Shown: positions 46,306-56,164, counted from the first letter of the stretch. The stretch is DNA of 64,000 bases from Thermincola ferriacetica (GCF_001263415.1 NZ_LGTE01000008.1:42582-106581); one strand, 5' to 3'. Notes: generated from the letters alone by a model not told the origin. A program made the numbers and translations.

Positions 46306-47133
46306 ATGCAGGAAAAGTTAAAATACTTGAATTCGTCTCAGGTAGCCGGGTTTTTGGCCCGGGTGAGACGGGAAAAACCGCTTATTCACCATATTACTAA
46401 CTACGTTACGGCTAATGATTGCGCCAACATTACTCTGCATACAGGCGGCTTGCCGGTTATGGCCCATGCCTTCGACGAGGTGGAAGAAATGGTGGAAGCG
46501 GCCAGGACCTTGGTTTTGAACATCGGAACCCTTCAACCCGACCAGGTAGCGGCTATGATCAAAGCGGGTAAAAAGGCGAACCGGCTGGGAATCCCTGTCT
46601 TACTGGATCCTGTCGGTGCCGGAGCCACCAAACTGCGTACCGAATCTGCCAGGAAAATCCTCAGCGAAGTAAAAGTATCTGTTGTTAAAGGAAATTATGC
46701 GGAAATAGCTATTTTGGCAGGTACCGAAGCCGAAATCAGGGGTGTTGACGCGGCAGGGACGGTAGAGGATATAGACCGGATAGCCAGGGAATTTGCCGCC
46801 GCCAGAGATGTTACCGTCGTAGTCACCGGAGTTACTGACATCGTTACTGACGGCCGGACCGGCTATAAAATAAGTAACGGGCATGAGCTTATGGGTACTA
46901 TAACAGGTACGGGTTGCATGGCCGGTTCTGTTATCGGCTGTTTCCTGGCCCTGCAAGATAGCCCGGTTCATGAGGCTGCAGCGGCGCTGATCTGCTACGG
47001 AATAGCAGGCGAAATTGCCGCCGGAAGGGCTGACGTATACGGACCGGCAAGTTTTAGGACGGCATTCTTCGACAGCTTATATAACCTGCAGGAAAAACAG
47101 ATTAGCCGGATGGCTAAGTTTGCGGCTTATTAA
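46306..47133 (+). CDS. thiM: Hydroxyethylthiazole kinase
   Basis: 275 residues. KPLIHHITNYVTANDCANITL, VLDPVGAGATKLRTE, VKGNYAEIAILAG and GTGCMAGSVIGCFLA (catalytic Cys in the anion hole) are diagnostic. It phosphorylates the thiazole alcohol for salvage. The window contains no thiS, thiG or thiF, so the thiazole may come from salvage or from genes elsewhere. ATG 46306 follows AAGGAGGCG; an earlier in-frame start was rejected for lack of a ribosome site. Confidence 0.95.
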   Translation: MQEKLKYLNSSQVAGFLARVRREKPLIHHITNYVTANDCANITLHTGGLPVMAHAFDEVEEMVEAARTLVLNIGTLQPDQVAAMIKAGKKANRLGIPVLLDPVGAGATKLRTESARKILSEVKVSVVKGNYAEIAILAGTEAEIRGVDAAGTVEDIDRIAREFAAARDVTVVVTGVTDIVTDGRTGYKISNGHELMGTITGTGCMAGSVIGCFLALQDSPVHEAAAALICYGIAGEIAAGRADVYGPASFRTAFFDSLYNLQEKQISRMAKFAAY

Positions 47134-47226
47134 TAAACCAAAATGAATACAGCAAAAAGGTCTGGTTGAGCTTTAAGCCAGTACAGGGTATAATAGGTTA
47201 AGAATTGATTTTATGGGAGATTTCAT

Positions 47227-48237
47227 ATGAAAATTGCTGAAATTGGAGAATTCGGTCTTATTAAACGGATTAGTTCTAATCTGGAATTCCGGCGTCAGGG
47301 ATTGATCATGGGTATCGGCGATGATACGGCGGTTTTCCGCCCCGGCGAGGGTAAATGGCTGCTGATGACCACTGATATGCTGGTAGAAGGAATTCATTTT
47401 TCCGGGCACTTTGCGTCTTATGAACAGATTGGCTGGAAGGCAGTTGTGGTCAATGTCAGTGATATTGCGGCTATGGGGGGGATTCCTGCTTGTGCCACTG
47501 TATCCATAGGGATTCCTCCACAGTTGGAATTGGAGGCCGTTGAAGAGATTTACCGGGGCATGAGGAAAGCTGCCCGTACATACGAATTGAATATAGTTGG
47601 AGGAGACACGGTGAAATGCCCTCCCTTATTGGTTATTAATGTAACTCTGGTGGGCGAGGCCGATGAGGGAAAAGTGATATACCGGTCCGGGGCTGCTCCC
47701 GGCGACATAATATGTGTAACAGGTCCTCTGGGAGGTTCGGCTGCGGGGTTGCAGCTACTGCTGAACAGGGATTTGGAATGTCCGGAGGAAGCCCGGCGGG
47801 AGGCCCTTTCTTTCCACCTGGAGCCCCAAGCCAGGGTAAAAGAGGGCTTGCTTCTTAGTAGCGAAGGTCTGGCCACCTCTATGAACGACATCAGTGATGG
47901 GTTGGCCAGTGAGCTGCATGAGATATCCCAGGCCAGCAATACCGGTTTTGTGATAGACTACGATTTAATACCCATTGCAGATGCCACCAAGGAGGTAGCC
48001 AAGAGCTGCGGGACAGACCCTGTTCATTGGGCCCTCTATGGGGGCGAAGATTTTGAACTGGTTTTTACTGTAAAACCCAGAGCTTTGGAAAAAGTGGAGC
48101 GTTTATTTGCAAAGTGTGGTTTTTCGTTATACAGGATTGGCCATGTTACAGAGAAAGAAAAAGGATATCTGATGAGGGGCGGTCCTGGGGGAGAAATGCA
48201 AATATCTCCCCGGGGTTATAACCATTTTACAGAATAA
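47227..48237 (+). CDS. thiL: Thiamine monophosphate kinase
   Basis: 336 residues. GIGDDTAVFRPGEGKWLLMTTDMLVEGIHF gives the metal-binding Asp residues, NVSDIAAMGGIPA and VGGDTVKCPPLLVINVTLVG the AIR-synthase-like core, SMNDISDGLASELHEI and YGGEDFELVFTV the second half. Makes thiamine pyrophosphate, the ligand of the riboswitch upstream. Spacing (about 90 bases from thiM) suggests a separate promoter or a loosely linked operon. Its 3' neighbours are the tsa genes, a frequent clostridial order. Confidence 0.96.
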   Translation: MKIAEIGEFGLIKRISSNLEFRRQGLIMGIGDDTAVFRPGEGKWLLMTTDMLVEGIHFSGHFASYEQIGWKAVVVNVSDIAAMGGIPACATVSIGIPPQLELEAVEEIYRGMRKAARTYELNIVGGDTVKCPPLLVINVTLVGEADEGKVIYRSGAAPGDIICVTGPLGGSAAGLQLLLNRDLECPEEARREALSFHLEPQARVKEGLLLSSEGLATSMNDISDGLASELHEISQASNTGFVIDYDLIPIADATKEVAKSCGTDPVHWALYGGEDFELVFTVKPRALEKVERLFAKCGFSLYRIGHVTEKEKGYLMRGGPGGEMQISPRGYNHFTE

Positions 48238-48284
48238 GTTTTTGGTCCATAATACAAATATGGCGAACAGAAAGGTGTTTTCGG

Positions 48285-48755
48285 GTGGTTATCTTTAGCA
48301 AAAGTCCTGAAGAGACATATAAAATAGCGGAAGCATTAAGCCGGCATGTACGTCCCGGCGATGTTATCTGCCTGCAGGGGGATTTGGGAGCAGGCAAAAC
48401 CCATTTTGCCCAGGGTTTTGCCCGGGGATTGGGTATTGAGGAACATGTTACCAGTCCTACCTTTACTTTGATTAATGAATATACCGGCAGGCTGCCGTTT
48501 TACCATATTGACGCATACCGTCTGGAAGACCCCGACGAAGGGTACGAACTGGGGCTCGAAGAGTATTTTTATGGGTCCGGGGTTACCTTAATAGAATGGC
48601 CTTCGAAAATAAAAGAATTGCTGCCGGAGGCTTATCTGGAAATTGCTATAGAGAAGGAAACGGCGGACGAATATCGGCGCAAGTTAACTTTTCGGGCCAG
48701 AGGCGAAAGGTATAGCAACCTGATGCAGGAGTTGAAAACTGGATGTATGTGTTAG
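48285..48755 (+). CDS. tsaE: tRNA threonylcarbamoyladenosine ATPase TsaE
   Basis: 156 residues with P-loop GDLGAGKTHFAQGFARGLG, then TSPTFTLINEYTG and FYHIDAYRLEDPDE, and LIEWPSKI. TsaE is the ATPase cycling TsaD-TsaB during t6A formation at A37 of ANN-decoding tRNAs. The GTG start has AAAGGTG nearby; tsaB starts inside its last 13 bases. Forms an operon with tsaB, rimI and tsaD. Confidence 0.96.
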   Translation: MVIFSKSPEETYKIAEALSRHVRPGDVICLQGDLGAGKTHFAQGFARGLGIEEHVTSPTFTLINEYTGRLPFYHIDAYRLEDPDEGYELGLEEYFYGSGVTLIEWPSKIKELLPEAYLEIAIEKETADEYRRKLTFRARGERYSNLMQELKTGCMC

Positions 48756-49492
48756 GAATCGATACAGCCACAAAAGTGGCTGGGGCGGCTATTGTTAAAG
48801 ACGGCCGGATCATATCCGAACGGTTTATTCACAACAAACTCACCCATTCCCAGGTCTTATTGCCCATGGTGGACCAGGTAATCGCAGATGCCGGGATTAC
48901 AGTGCATGAACTTGGGGGAATTGCTGTTACAGGCGGTCCGGGGTCTTTTACGGGGTTGAGAATAGGGATGGCTTTTGCAAAAACACTGGCTCAAGTGCTG
49001 CAAATTCCTGTTACCGGGGTATCCACATTACAAGTTTTGGCCGCAAATGTTTTGCATTTTGAAGGGCTTATTTGCCCGATTTTGGATGCCCGCAAGCAGG
49101 AAGTATATACATGCATTTATCGCTGTTCCGGCGGGAAATTGCATATTATTGAAGAAGCGAGAGCCATGAGCATAGAAAACCTTGTGGAGAAACTTAACGG
49201 CACAGAAGGTTCCGTTATTTTTTTGGGTGACGGTGTGCCCGTATATTTTGAAAAGATACAAGCTATACTGGGCGGGCGGGCCGTTCAAGCCAATCAATTG
49301 AACCTTTATACGAGGGCCGGGGCCGTTGCCCTTTTAGGCGCTGAGGAATTCCGCCGTGGTGAAATCAAGGGCTTAACGGAAATAAATCCGGTGTATCTCA
49401 GGCGTTCTGAGGCGGAAATCACCTGGGAGAAAAGAAGAGGGGAAGCAGAGAATGAAAAGGCTTGCTGCCATGACTTGCGCTCACTTGGATGA
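48743..49492 (+). CDS. tsaB: tRNA threonylcarbamoyladenosine protein TsaB
   Basis: 249 residues, ASKHA fold: VLGIDTATKVAGAAIVKDG, GGIAVTGGPGSFTGLRIGMAFAK, PILDARKQEVYTCIYR. It lacks the metal ligands of TsaD, as usual, and acts as its partner. The overlap of 13 bases with tsaE and 41 bases with rimI suggests coupled translation. The last residues (EAENEKACCHDLRSLG) fall in the overlap and may be less conserved. Confidence 0.94.
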   Translation: MYVLGIDTATKVAGAAIVKDGRIISERFIHNKLTHSQVLLPMVDQVIADAGITVHELGGIAVTGGPGSFTGLRIGMAFAKTLAQVLQIPVTGVSTLQVLAANVLHFEGLICPILDARKQEVYTCIYRCSGGKLHIIEEARAMSIENLVEKLNGTEGSVIFLGDGVPVYFEKIQAILGGRAVQANQLNLYTRAGAVALLGAEEFRRGEIKGLTEINPVYLRRSEAEITWEKRRGEAENEKACCHDLRSLG

Positions 49493-49904
49493 AGTATTGG
49501 CTATTGAAAGGGTATCTTTTCCCACGCCATGGACGAAGGCGGCTTTCACCCATGAAATAATGAACAATGAATTTGCCTGTTACATAGTGGCCCTGGATGG
49601 TAATAAAGTTATCGGTTATTGCGGCATGTGGGTTATAGTGGATGAGGCTCATATTACTACTTTGGCCGTACATCCCGATTACCGCCGCCAGGGTATTGCC
49701 CGGGAAATGCTTAAGGAAATGTGTAACGAGGCCCTCTACCGGGGTTGCCGGAGAATGACCCTGGAAGTCCGTCTTTCTAATCATGGAGCCATCAAGCTTT
49801 ATGAAAAAGTGGGTTTTGTGTCTTGCGGCCTGCGCCCAGGTTATTATACAGATACTAAAGAAGACGCCATTATCATGTGGAAAGATAATCTGAAAGAGGT
49901 TTAA
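49452..49904 (+). CDS. rimI: Ribosomal-protein-alanine acetyltransferase RimI
   Basis: 150 residues, GNAT fold: FPTPWTKAAFTHEI near the N-terminus, ITTLAVHPDYRRQGIAREML (acetyl-CoA pyrophosphate loop RRQGIA), VRLSNHGAIKLYEKVGF and a C-terminal tail typical of RimI (GLRPGYYTDTKEDAIIM). Acetylates the N-terminus of ribosomal protein S18. Sits between tsaB and tsaD, the standard arrangement. Confidence 0.93.
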   Translation: MKRLAAMTCAHLDEVLAIERVSFPTPWTKAAFTHEIMNNEFACYIVALDGNKVIGYCGMWVIVDEAHITTLAVHPDYRRQGIAREMLKEMCNEALYRGCRRMTLEVRLSNHGAIKLYEKVGFVSCGLRPGYYTDTKEDAIIMWKDNLKEV

Positions 49905-49957
49905 CTTTCTGGCGTAGTTGTTCGGAAAAGAATCTGTCTCGGTTAAGGTGAAAAGGC

Positions 49958-50974
49958 ATGGAGAAAATCATACTGGCCCTGGAGACATCTTGTGATGAAA
50001 CTTCGGCTGCCGTATTAAAGAACGGAAATATTGTATTGTCCAATATCATTTCTTCACAAATACCTGTACATCAAAAATTTGGCGGGGTTGTACCGGAAAT
50101 TGCATCTCGCAAACATGTGGAAATTATAAACGGAGTTATCGCCGGGGCACTGGAAAAAGCCGGTATTACTTTTCGGGATATTGATGCAGTGGCCGTTACT
50201 TATGGCCCCGGTCTGGTAGGGGCGCTCCTAGTGGGCGTAACAGCGGCGAAGGCTGTGGCTTATGCTTTAAATGTTCCGTTGATTGGTGTCAATCACATTG
50301 AAGGACATATTTATGCCAATTTCCTGGTGGAACCCGGCTTATCTTTTCCCTTTTTATGCCTGGTAGTATCCGGTGGGCATACAGAGTTGGTTTTGCTAAA
50401 AGACCACGGTGTTTATGAGGTAATTGGAAGAACACGGGACGATGCTGCCGGGGAAGCCTTTGATAAAGTGGCCCGGGCTTTGGGGTTGGGTTATCCTGGC
50501 GGTCCCCTGATAGATAAGTTGGCAGCGGCGGGGAACCCGGCTGCCGTGGAATTTCCGCGCGCTTACCTGGAAAACTATGATTTCAGCTTCAGCGGCCTGA
50601 AATCGTCGGTATTAAACTACTTAAACAGGGCTGCCCAAAAAGGCGAAAAGATAAACAAAGCCGACCTGGCTGCCAGTTTTCAGCGGGCAGTAACCGATGT
50701 ACTTATTGACAAAACGGTCATGGCGGCCCGCGAGCTGGGTGTAAAAACAGTCGTTATGGCCGGTGGGGTGGCAGCTAATAAGCAGTTGCGCGAAGGGCTG
50801 AAAAAAAGACTCCAGGAACAGGGCATTAGTTTTTTCCAGCCACCGGTCGAATTGTGTACCGATAACGCAGCTATGATAGGATGTGCAGGATATTATAAGC
50901 TTTTGCGACAACAGATAGCGCCACTGACATTAAATGCCGTACCGGGTCTAAAATTGGGCCGGGAAACCTATTAA
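49958..50974 (+). CDS. tsaD: tRNA threonylcarbamoyltransferase TsaD
   Basis: 338 residues: [45 protein letters not shown] (metal-binding HxxxH), [47 protein letters not shown] and TDNAAMIG. The catalytic subunit of t6A synthesis, which transfers the threonylcarbamoyl group to A37. ATG after TTAAGGTGAAAAGGC. Last gene of the tsa operon; the DnaA-box-rich region follows. Confidence 0.97.
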   Translation: MEKIILALETSCDETSAAVLKNGNIVLSNIISSQIPVHQKFGGVVPEIASRKHVEIINGVIAGALEKAGITFRDIDAVAVTYGPGLVGALLVGVTAAKAVAYALNVPLIGVNHIEGHIYANFLVEPGLSFPFLCLVVSGGHTELVLLKDHGVYEVIGRTRDDAAGEAFDKVARALGLGYPGGPLIDKLAAAGNPAAVEFPRAYLENYDFSFSGLKSSVLNYLNRAAQKGEKINKADLAASFQRAVTDVLIDKTVMAARELGVKTVVMAGGVAANKQLREGLKKRLQEQGISFFQPPVELCTDNAAMIGCAGYYKLLRQQIAPLTLNAVPGLKLGRETY

Positions 50975-51027
50975 ATATAGAAATTTCCGACAGTTTAAAA
51001 GACGAGCCTTTTTTAGAACACCTGTTT

Positions 51028-51214
51028 TGTGGATGACATTATCCTGTGGATAATGTGGATAACACTGTTAATAACTTGATATGTAAAGGTTTTGTTATGT
51101 GCAAAAAATTTTTACCAATTTTTTAACAAAAGCTGTGGGTTTTGTGGATAACCGGTTGAAACAGCCAAAAAAGCCCCTAAAGTATGTGGATAACCCTGTG
51201 GAAATTGTGGATTT
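51028..51214 (+). promoter_or_regulatory. Cluster of DnaA-box-like sites
   Basis: Four perfect copies of TGTGGATAA (the complement of the DnaA box TTATCCACA) at 51045, 51054, 51143 and 51185, plus TGTGGATGA (51028), TGTGGGTTT (51134), TGTGGAAAT (51197) and TGTGGATTT (51206). All point the same way. The gene-free stretch 50975-51376 has no other feature; a 61-codon frame here only reflects the repeated VDN-coding sequence. Confidence 0.6.
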
Positions 51215-51376
51215 GTTCAAAAAATCTGATTTTGTTTATAAATTCGATAGAGTACTCTTTAAAACGACAAGGATAAGGTATTAAATACCAACTGTATTTG
51301 ATATGAATTGCTAAGTAAACCCATTTTTATCAACATAACATTATATTTATTATTTACTGAAGGGAGTCAAACAAAC

Positions 51377-52132
51377 TTGCGTCCGATATTATTCAAGTTA
51401 GGGGCCTTTTCCATTTATTCCTGGGGGTTGATGTTAAGTATAGCGGTATTGATCGGAACCTATCTGACGATAAGGTGGGCGAAGGAGTACAACATATCAG
51501 CCGATACAATCATTGATTTGGTTATTTACCTGGTTGTAGGCGGGCTGATAGGGGGCAGGCTGTTTTATGTATTTGTTTATGACCCCTCGTATTATTTGTC
51601 CCATCCGTTAGAAGTATTTTTCCTCTGGCGCGGAGGTCTTGTCTACTATGGCGCTTTGGCCGGAGGGTTTTTGACGGGAATTTGGTATATTCGGAAAAAA
51701 AAGCTGCCTTTTTGGCAACTGGCTGATGTGGTGACTCCGGCTTTGGCTCTGGGTTACGGTATAGTGCGCATTGGCTGTTTTTTAAACGGATGTTGTTATG
51801 GAAAGCCGACTAATTCAATATGGGGAGTTATTTTTCCCCACCTCGATAATCTGTACCGCTACCCTACTCAACTGTATTCTTCGGCTTTTGGGATGGGTAT
51901 GTTCCTGTTTTTGCTCTGGTTTAAAAAAAGAAAAACCTTCGACGGTCAGATGTTTCTTCTTTTCCTAATTATTTACGGAATTGAACGGATCATAGTCGAG
52001 GCTTTTCGGGAAAACCTGCTTATTTGGGGTCCAATAACTGTCTCCCAGCTTATCAGCGCCTTCGTCATATTGATTGCCGGAATTTTCTATTACCGTAAAG
52101 CGCGGGTGAACGTAAATGAAACCCGCCATTGA
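51377..52132 (+). CDS. lgt: Prolipoprotein diacylglyceryl transferase
   Basis: 251 residues, about seven membrane helices. Signature LRPILFKLGAFSIYSWGLML, GGRLFYVF, RIGCFLNGCCYGKPTN and YPTQLYSS. It adds diacylglycerol to the lipobox Cys of proteins such as ModA. The TTG at 51377 (GAAGGGAG upstream) gives the standard N-terminus; a longer frame would add 23 residues. It overlaps the radical SAM gene by 17 bases. Confidence 0.95.
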   Translation: MRPILFKLGAFSIYSWGLMLSIAVLIGTYLTIRWAKEYNISADTIIDLVIYLVVGGLIGGRLFYVFVYDPSYYLSHPLEVFFLWRGGLVYYGALAGGFLTGIWYIRKKKLPFWQLADVVTPALALGYGIVRIGCFLNGCCYGKPTNSIWGVIFPHLDNLYRYPTQLYSSAFGMGMFLFLLWFKKRKTFDGQMFLLFLIIYGIERIIVEAFRENLLIWGPITVSQLISAFVILIAGIFYYRKARVNVNETRH

Positions 52133-53459
52133 CCGGCTTTTGCTGCATTCAGTAAATGCGGCCAATATACTTCCGCTTACTTCTGTCTGCAATGTCAGAT
52201 GCGTTTTTTGCAGTAATCCACAGAATCCACCCGATTTGGAAACTTATAACATGCCCCCTTTGAGTTTGGAGAAACTTGCAGAGTTGCTTGAATTTATAGA
52301 TCCGACCCAAAAAATAGTGATCGGGGAGTCGGTGACCCGTTTAAATGAGGGTGAGCCCCTGACTCACCCCTATTTTAAATCGGTAATAAGGCTCATTAGA
52401 AGCAGGTTCCCGGAAACGCCTGTCCAGATAACGACAAACGGCATCTTATTAACAGACGAGGTACTTGCAGTTTTAGAAAATGCCGGTAATGTGGAACTAA
52501 ACATTTCCCTAAACAGCGTTTCTCACGAAAAACGTTGGTTGCTCATGAGAGATAGTTCCGAACAGCGGGTGGTGGCAAATCTTGCTCGGTTGCGGCAGGC
52601 GCGGGTGACTTTTCACGGAAGTGTGGTGGCTGTTCCACACCTGACGGGGTGGGATGATTTACGGGATACAATTGCGGCATTGGCTGAAACGGGTGCCTTA
52701 TCAACACGGGTATTTTTGCCTGGGTATACCCGATGGGGAAAAGAAAAAGCAAACTTTAAGGAATCCCTTTGGGAAGAAGTGCATAGTTTCATTAATAAAC
52801 TGAGAACTGAATTTAAGATGCCTATTTCCTATGAACCCCCTATATTGGAAGATCTCTGTGCTCAGGTAGAAGGGATTTTTCCAGGTTCTCCCGCTGAAAA
52901 AGCGGGTTTACGGATAGGCGACCGGATAATTTCTGTCAATGGCAGTCCGGTTATTTCTCGGGTAGACGCTTTTCACCGCATTAAGGAAAGCGGCGGCAAA
53001 GTAACTCTGATCCTGCAAAGGAATAACTGGAGTTTTAGTACCTGCCTTGTGAAGAAACCGGGCGAGGCTCCGGGGGTTTTAATGAGTTATGATGTGGACC
53101 AGGCATTACTGCAGGAATTGGTGCACAGGAGCCGGCGGAAAGGATATAAAAAGGTTTTGCTTCTGGTTTCGTCTCTTGGGAAAAAGGTGATGGAAAAAGG
53201 GATACAGGCTTTGCAACAGGAGACGGAATTCGTTATCAGGGAAACACCCAACCGATACTTGGGGGGAACCATTAAAGCGGCGGGACTGCTTGTTTTGGAA
53301 GATTTTATACAGGCGCTGAAGGAAGAAAAAGGGTTGGCCGGTCAATACGACGCTGTTTTCCTTCCTGCTGTTGCCTTCGATGTATGGGGCCGGGACTTAC
53401 GAGGCTGCCATTATATGGACCTGGCCCGGAACTGTCCCATAAAATTGGAATTAGTTTAA
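52116..53459 (+). CDS. Radical SAM protein with central PDZ domain and DUF512-like C-terminus
   Basis: 447 residues. A radical SAM domain comes first (about 15-240) with CNVRCVFC and ITTNGILL; then a PDZ domain (about 250-310; VEGIFPGSPAEKAGLRIGDR, ISVNGSPV); then a C-terminal domain (about 320-447; VLLLVSSLGKKVMEKGIQAL, NRYLGGTIKAAGLLVLEDFI) that matches the end of DUF512 proteins. In common clostridial DUF512 proteins the PDZ domain precedes the radical SAM part. The function of the family is unknown. ATG overlaps the end of lgt. Confidence 0.78.
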   Translation: MKPAIDRLLLHSVNAANILPLTSVCNVRCVFCSNPQNPPDLETYNMPPLSLEKLAELLEFIDPTQKIVIGESVTRLNEGEPLTHPYFKSVIRLIRSRFPETPVQITTNGILLTDEVLAVLENAGNVELNISLNSVSHEKRWLLMRDSSEQRVVANLARLRQARVTFHGSVVAVPHLTGWDDLRDTIAALAETGALSTRVFLPGYTRWGKEKANFKESLWEEVHSFINKLRTEFKMPISYEPPILEDLCAQVEGIFPGSPAEKAGLRIGDRIISVNGSPVISRVDAFHRIKESGGKVTLILQRNNWSFSTCLVKKPGEAPGVLMSYDVDQALLQELVHRSRRKGYKKVLLLVSSLGKKVMEKGIQALQQETEFVIRETPNRYLGGTIKAAGLLVLEDFIQALKEEKGLAGQYDAVFLPAVAFDVWGRDLRGCHYMDLARNCPIKLELV

Positions 53460-53605
53460 AAATGAAAAAAATGTATTACATTAAGAATATTTTCTTATTT
53501 GGAGCAGGATAATTGCTTAGTATGTTGAAATAAAACTAAATTTTATTTTTAAAATTATTCATTAAATTGTTGATAAAATTTTGTTGTAAAGGAGAGTTGA
53601 GACGA

Positions 53606-54901
53606 GTGTTACACCCGGAGATTGAAACCATGTCAAGAGAAGGTATTCGGGAACTACAGGGTATACGTTTGCAGGAAACTGTTCGGCGTGTTTACGACAA
53701 CGTGCCTTTTTACCAAAAGGCTTTTCGGGAAATAGGTTTGGAACCCGGCGATATCAAAAGTGTGGATGATTTAAGCAAATTACCTTTTACTGTTAAACAG
53801 GACTTAAGGGATAATTATCCATTTGATCTGTTTGCGGTACCTAAATCCGAACTGGTACGGGTACACGCTTCTTCCGGAACTACCGGTAAGCCGATAGTGG
53901 TAGGTTATACCCAAAATGACATTAATAACTGGGCAGACCTGATGGCCCGTTGTTTTGCCATGGCGGGAGCTACAAAAGATGATACGGTGCAAATTGCTTA
54001 CGGCTATGGATTATTTACCGGCGGTCTTGGCTGTCATTATGGGGCTGAAAGACTGGGGGCTACAGTTGTCCCCATTTCCGGTGGGAATACCAAGCGGCAG
54101 TTAATGCTCATGCAGGATTTCGGCACGACAGTTTTGGCTTGTACGCCTTCTTATGCTCTCTATTTAGCTGAAGAGGCTGTCCATATGGGTATTGATTTAC
54201 CGGCCAGTCAGCTGCGGATCGGGGTCTTTGGCGCGGAACCCTGGTCCGATAACATGCGCAAGGAACTGGAAAACAAGATGGGGATTGATGCTTATAACAT
54301 ATATGGACTGAGCGAAGTAATTGGGCCCGGCGTTTCTATGGAATGCCAGTGCAAAAACGGGATGCATATCAATGAAGATTACTTTATTGCCGAGGTGGTG
54401 GATCCCGAGACTTTGGAGCCGCTCCCATACGGACAGAAAGGTGAACTTGTATTTACTTCTTTGCTTAAGGAAGCCTTTCCTGTTATCAGGTACAGGACCA
54501 GAGACATTTCGGTATTAATTGAAGAAAAATGTGACTGCGGTCGGACTTTTGTTCGCATGGAGAGGGTAGCAGGCAGAACCGATGATATGCTTATCATCCG
54601 CGGTGTCAACGTATTTCCGTCGCAAATTGAAAGTGTGTTGTTGGCTATTGGCGAGACAGAGCCCCATTACCAGCTGGTTGTAGACCGTAAAGGAGCAATG
54701 GATGACCTGGAAATCTGGGTTGAGGTATCTGATAAGATGTTCTCCGATGAAATTAGACGACTGGAAGAATTGGAGCGCAAACTGCGCAACGAAATTCAGA
54801 GCGTCTTGGGAATTTCCGCCAAGATTAAGCTGGTTGAGCCCAGAACCATTCCTAGAAGCGAAGGTAAGGCAAAACGCATAGTGGATAAAAGGGAGTTATA
54901 A
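53606..54901 (+). CDS. paaK: Phenylacetate-CoA ligase
   Basis: 431 residues, adenylate-forming enzyme: [20 protein letters not shown] (P-loop), [63 protein letters not shown] (lid domain) and the C-terminal Lys region ([11 protein letters not shown]). It activates phenylacetate or a related aryl acid. The ACT-domain gene downstream is a common partner, and the pair occurs in anaerobes that handle aromatic amino acid products. GTG start 53606 follows AAAGGAGAG. Confidence 0.93.
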   Translation: MLHPEIETMSREGIRELQGIRLQETVRRVYDNVPFYQKAFREIGLEPGDIKSVDDLSKLPFTVKQDLRDNYPFDLFAVPKSELVRVHASSGTTGKPIVVGYTQNDINNWADLMARCFAMAGATKDDTVQIAYGYGLFTGGLGCHYGAERLGATVVPISGGNTKRQLMLMQDFGTTVLACTPSYALYLAEEAVHMGIDLPASQLRIGVFGAEPWSDNMRKELENKMGIDAYNIYGLSEVIGPGVSMECQCKNGMHINEDYFIAEVVDPETLEPLPYGQKGELVFTSLLKEAFPVIRYRTRDISVLIEEKCDCGRTFVRMERVAGRTDDMLIIRGVNVFPSQIESVLLAIGETEPHYQLVVDRKGAMDDLEIWVEVSDKMFSDEIRRLEELERKLRNEIQSVLGISAKIKLVEPRTIPRSEGKAKRIVDKREL

Positions 54902-54979
54902 TCAACAAAGGGATTCAGCTTTGGTTAAGAGAGTTTTTAATTAAACCCGGCCAAAATATCTTTGTAAGGAGGGATTTAT

Positions 54980-55411
54980 ATGAAAGTTAAGCAAATTTCG
55001 GTGTTCCTGGAAAACAAGTCCGGTAGATTGGCGAATGTGACTGAAATATTGGGGCGGAACAACATCAATATAAGAGCGCTATCCATTGCTGACACATCCG
55101 ATTTTGGAATTCTTCGCCTGATTGTGAACAAACCTGATGAGGCTTATGCTTGTCTTAAGAAGGCCGGTTTTACAGTCAGCGCTACGGAAGTAATTGCTGT
55201 AGAAGTTCAGGATCATCCCGGCGGTTTGGCTGCTGTGTTGAAAATATTGGATGCCCGTGGCATAAATATTGAATATCTTTACGCTTTTCTGGAAAAATCT
55301 TCCGATGCCGCGCTTGTGGTGTTCAGGGTTGAGCAGATTGATGAAGCTATCAAAGTATTAGGGGAGAACGCTATTAATGTTCTCAAGGGTGAAGATGTTT
55401 ATAAACTATAA
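54980..55411 (+). CDS. Tandem ACT-domain protein
   Basis: 143 residues: two ACT domains, [20 protein letters not shown] (1-65) and [20 protein letters not shown] (about 72-140). ACT pairs bind amino acids; in this genomic setting (directly after paaK) proteins of this kind are thought to sense aromatic amino acids, but this has not been shown here. GGAGGG precedes the ATG; a terminator follows. Confidence 0.9.
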   Translation: MKVKQISVFLENKSGRLANVTEILGRNNINIRALSIADTSDFGILRLIVNKPDEAYACLKKAGFTVSATEVIAVEVQDHPGGLAAVLKILDARGINIEYLYAFLEKSSDAALVVFRVEQIDEAIKVLGENAINVLKGEDVYKL

Positions 55412-55430
55412 TGGTTAAAAATCAAGTAAA

Positions 55431-55455
55431 ATGGGCCTATATGGCCCGTTTTTCA
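55431..55455 (+). terminator. Terminator after the paaK-ACT operon
   Basis: ATGGGCC-TATAT-GGCCCGT followed by TTTTC. Confidence 0.8.
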
Positions 55456-55543
55456 TGAGCGCAGTACTATTTTCGTTGTAAATTCTGCACTTTTATGTTA
55501 TTATATGCATAGATTTAAAAGAAAACCAAGGGGGGAAGCGGTT

Positions 55544-56008
55544 TTGAAAAAAAACGCGCCAATGTGGATTATGGTTGGAATCGTTGTTCTCCTGGCTGGT
55601 TTCCTTGGTTTTAAAGCCTTTCAAGAAAAGACAAGTCCTCAGCCTCCGGTGCAGGCGAATTTTCCTCCCAAAGGCGGAGAGAAACAAACTACAGACCCAT
55701 CACAGGAAATAAAAGAGGTAAAACAGGAGAGGAAAAAATCAAAAATTCCCGAAACCGACCCCGAACAGGGAGAAATCTTTGTAGAAGGTGAAGTAAAAGC
55801 CGTTGACGTGGAGAAACGCATTTTGACCATTGACCAGCATATGGATGACAACAGTGTCAGCATTACACCTAATGTAGCGGTTGCCAAAGATGCGATCATC
55901 CAAAATAAGGAGAGCGATGTTACTTTGGGGGAAATAAAGGTCGGGGACATTGTTGGCATGATTTTAACCAAAGACAGGCAAGCAAGAGCTGTGTTAGTCA
56001 ACTTTTAG
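55544..56008 (+). CDS. Membrane-anchored extracytoplasmic protein, unknown function
   Basis: 154 residues. One membrane helix near the N-terminus (about 6-26, WIMVGIVVLLAGFLGFKAF), then a linker rich in Pro, Gln and Lys (about 30-75) and a beta-rich C-terminal domain (about 80-154; GEIFVEGEVKAVDVEKRILTI, VAKDAIIQNKESDVTLGEIK, VGDIVGMILTKDRQARAV). The last part resembles a small OB-like metal or ligand-binding fold seen in DUF5666-type repeats, but this is not certain. TTG start 55544 after AAGGGGGGAAG; the longer frame upstream was rejected. Confidence 0.7.
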   Translation: MKKNAPMWIMVGIVVLLAGFLGFKAFQEKTSPQPPVQANFPPKGGEKQTTDPSQEIKEVKQERKKSKIPETDPEQGEIFVEGEVKAVDVEKRILTIDQHMDDNSVSITPNVAVAKDAIIQNKESDVTLGEIKVGDIVGMILTKDRQARAVLVNF

Positions 56009-56036
56009 CCTTCAGGAAGTGAGATGATTAACTTGG

Positions 56037-56063
56037 AGTCCTATGGAATAGGACTTTTTTTAT
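56037..56063 (+). terminator. Terminator hairpin
   Basis: AGTCCTA-TGGAA-TAGGACT followed by TTTTTTTATT. Confidence 0.85.
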
Positions 56064-56157
56064 TGCTATAGGCCGAAAGTCCCGGTCCCGGTCAGACTGG
56101 GACAGGAGCATCATTTTCGGGGGGAACGGATATGGTAGAGAGGGAATTACTGTAAGC

Positions 56158-56164
56158 TGTCGAA
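56158..56164 (+). promoter_or_regulatory. Spo0A-box-like site before the c-di-GMP riboswitch
   Basis: TGTCGAA, an exact match to the Spo0A box core, about 45 bases before the aptamer. A second TGTCGAA is at 56857-56863, before the folate gene. Confidence 0.35.

Noticed and set aside
51028..51214. Chromosomal replication origin
   Set aside because: Boxes are present, but dnaA, dnaN and an AT-rich unwinding region are not nearby; only a DnaA-binding cluster can be supported.
51099..51284. 61-codon frame between tsaD and lgt
   Set aside because: Its repeated VDN codons only reflect the DnaA-box-like repeats; no ribosome site.
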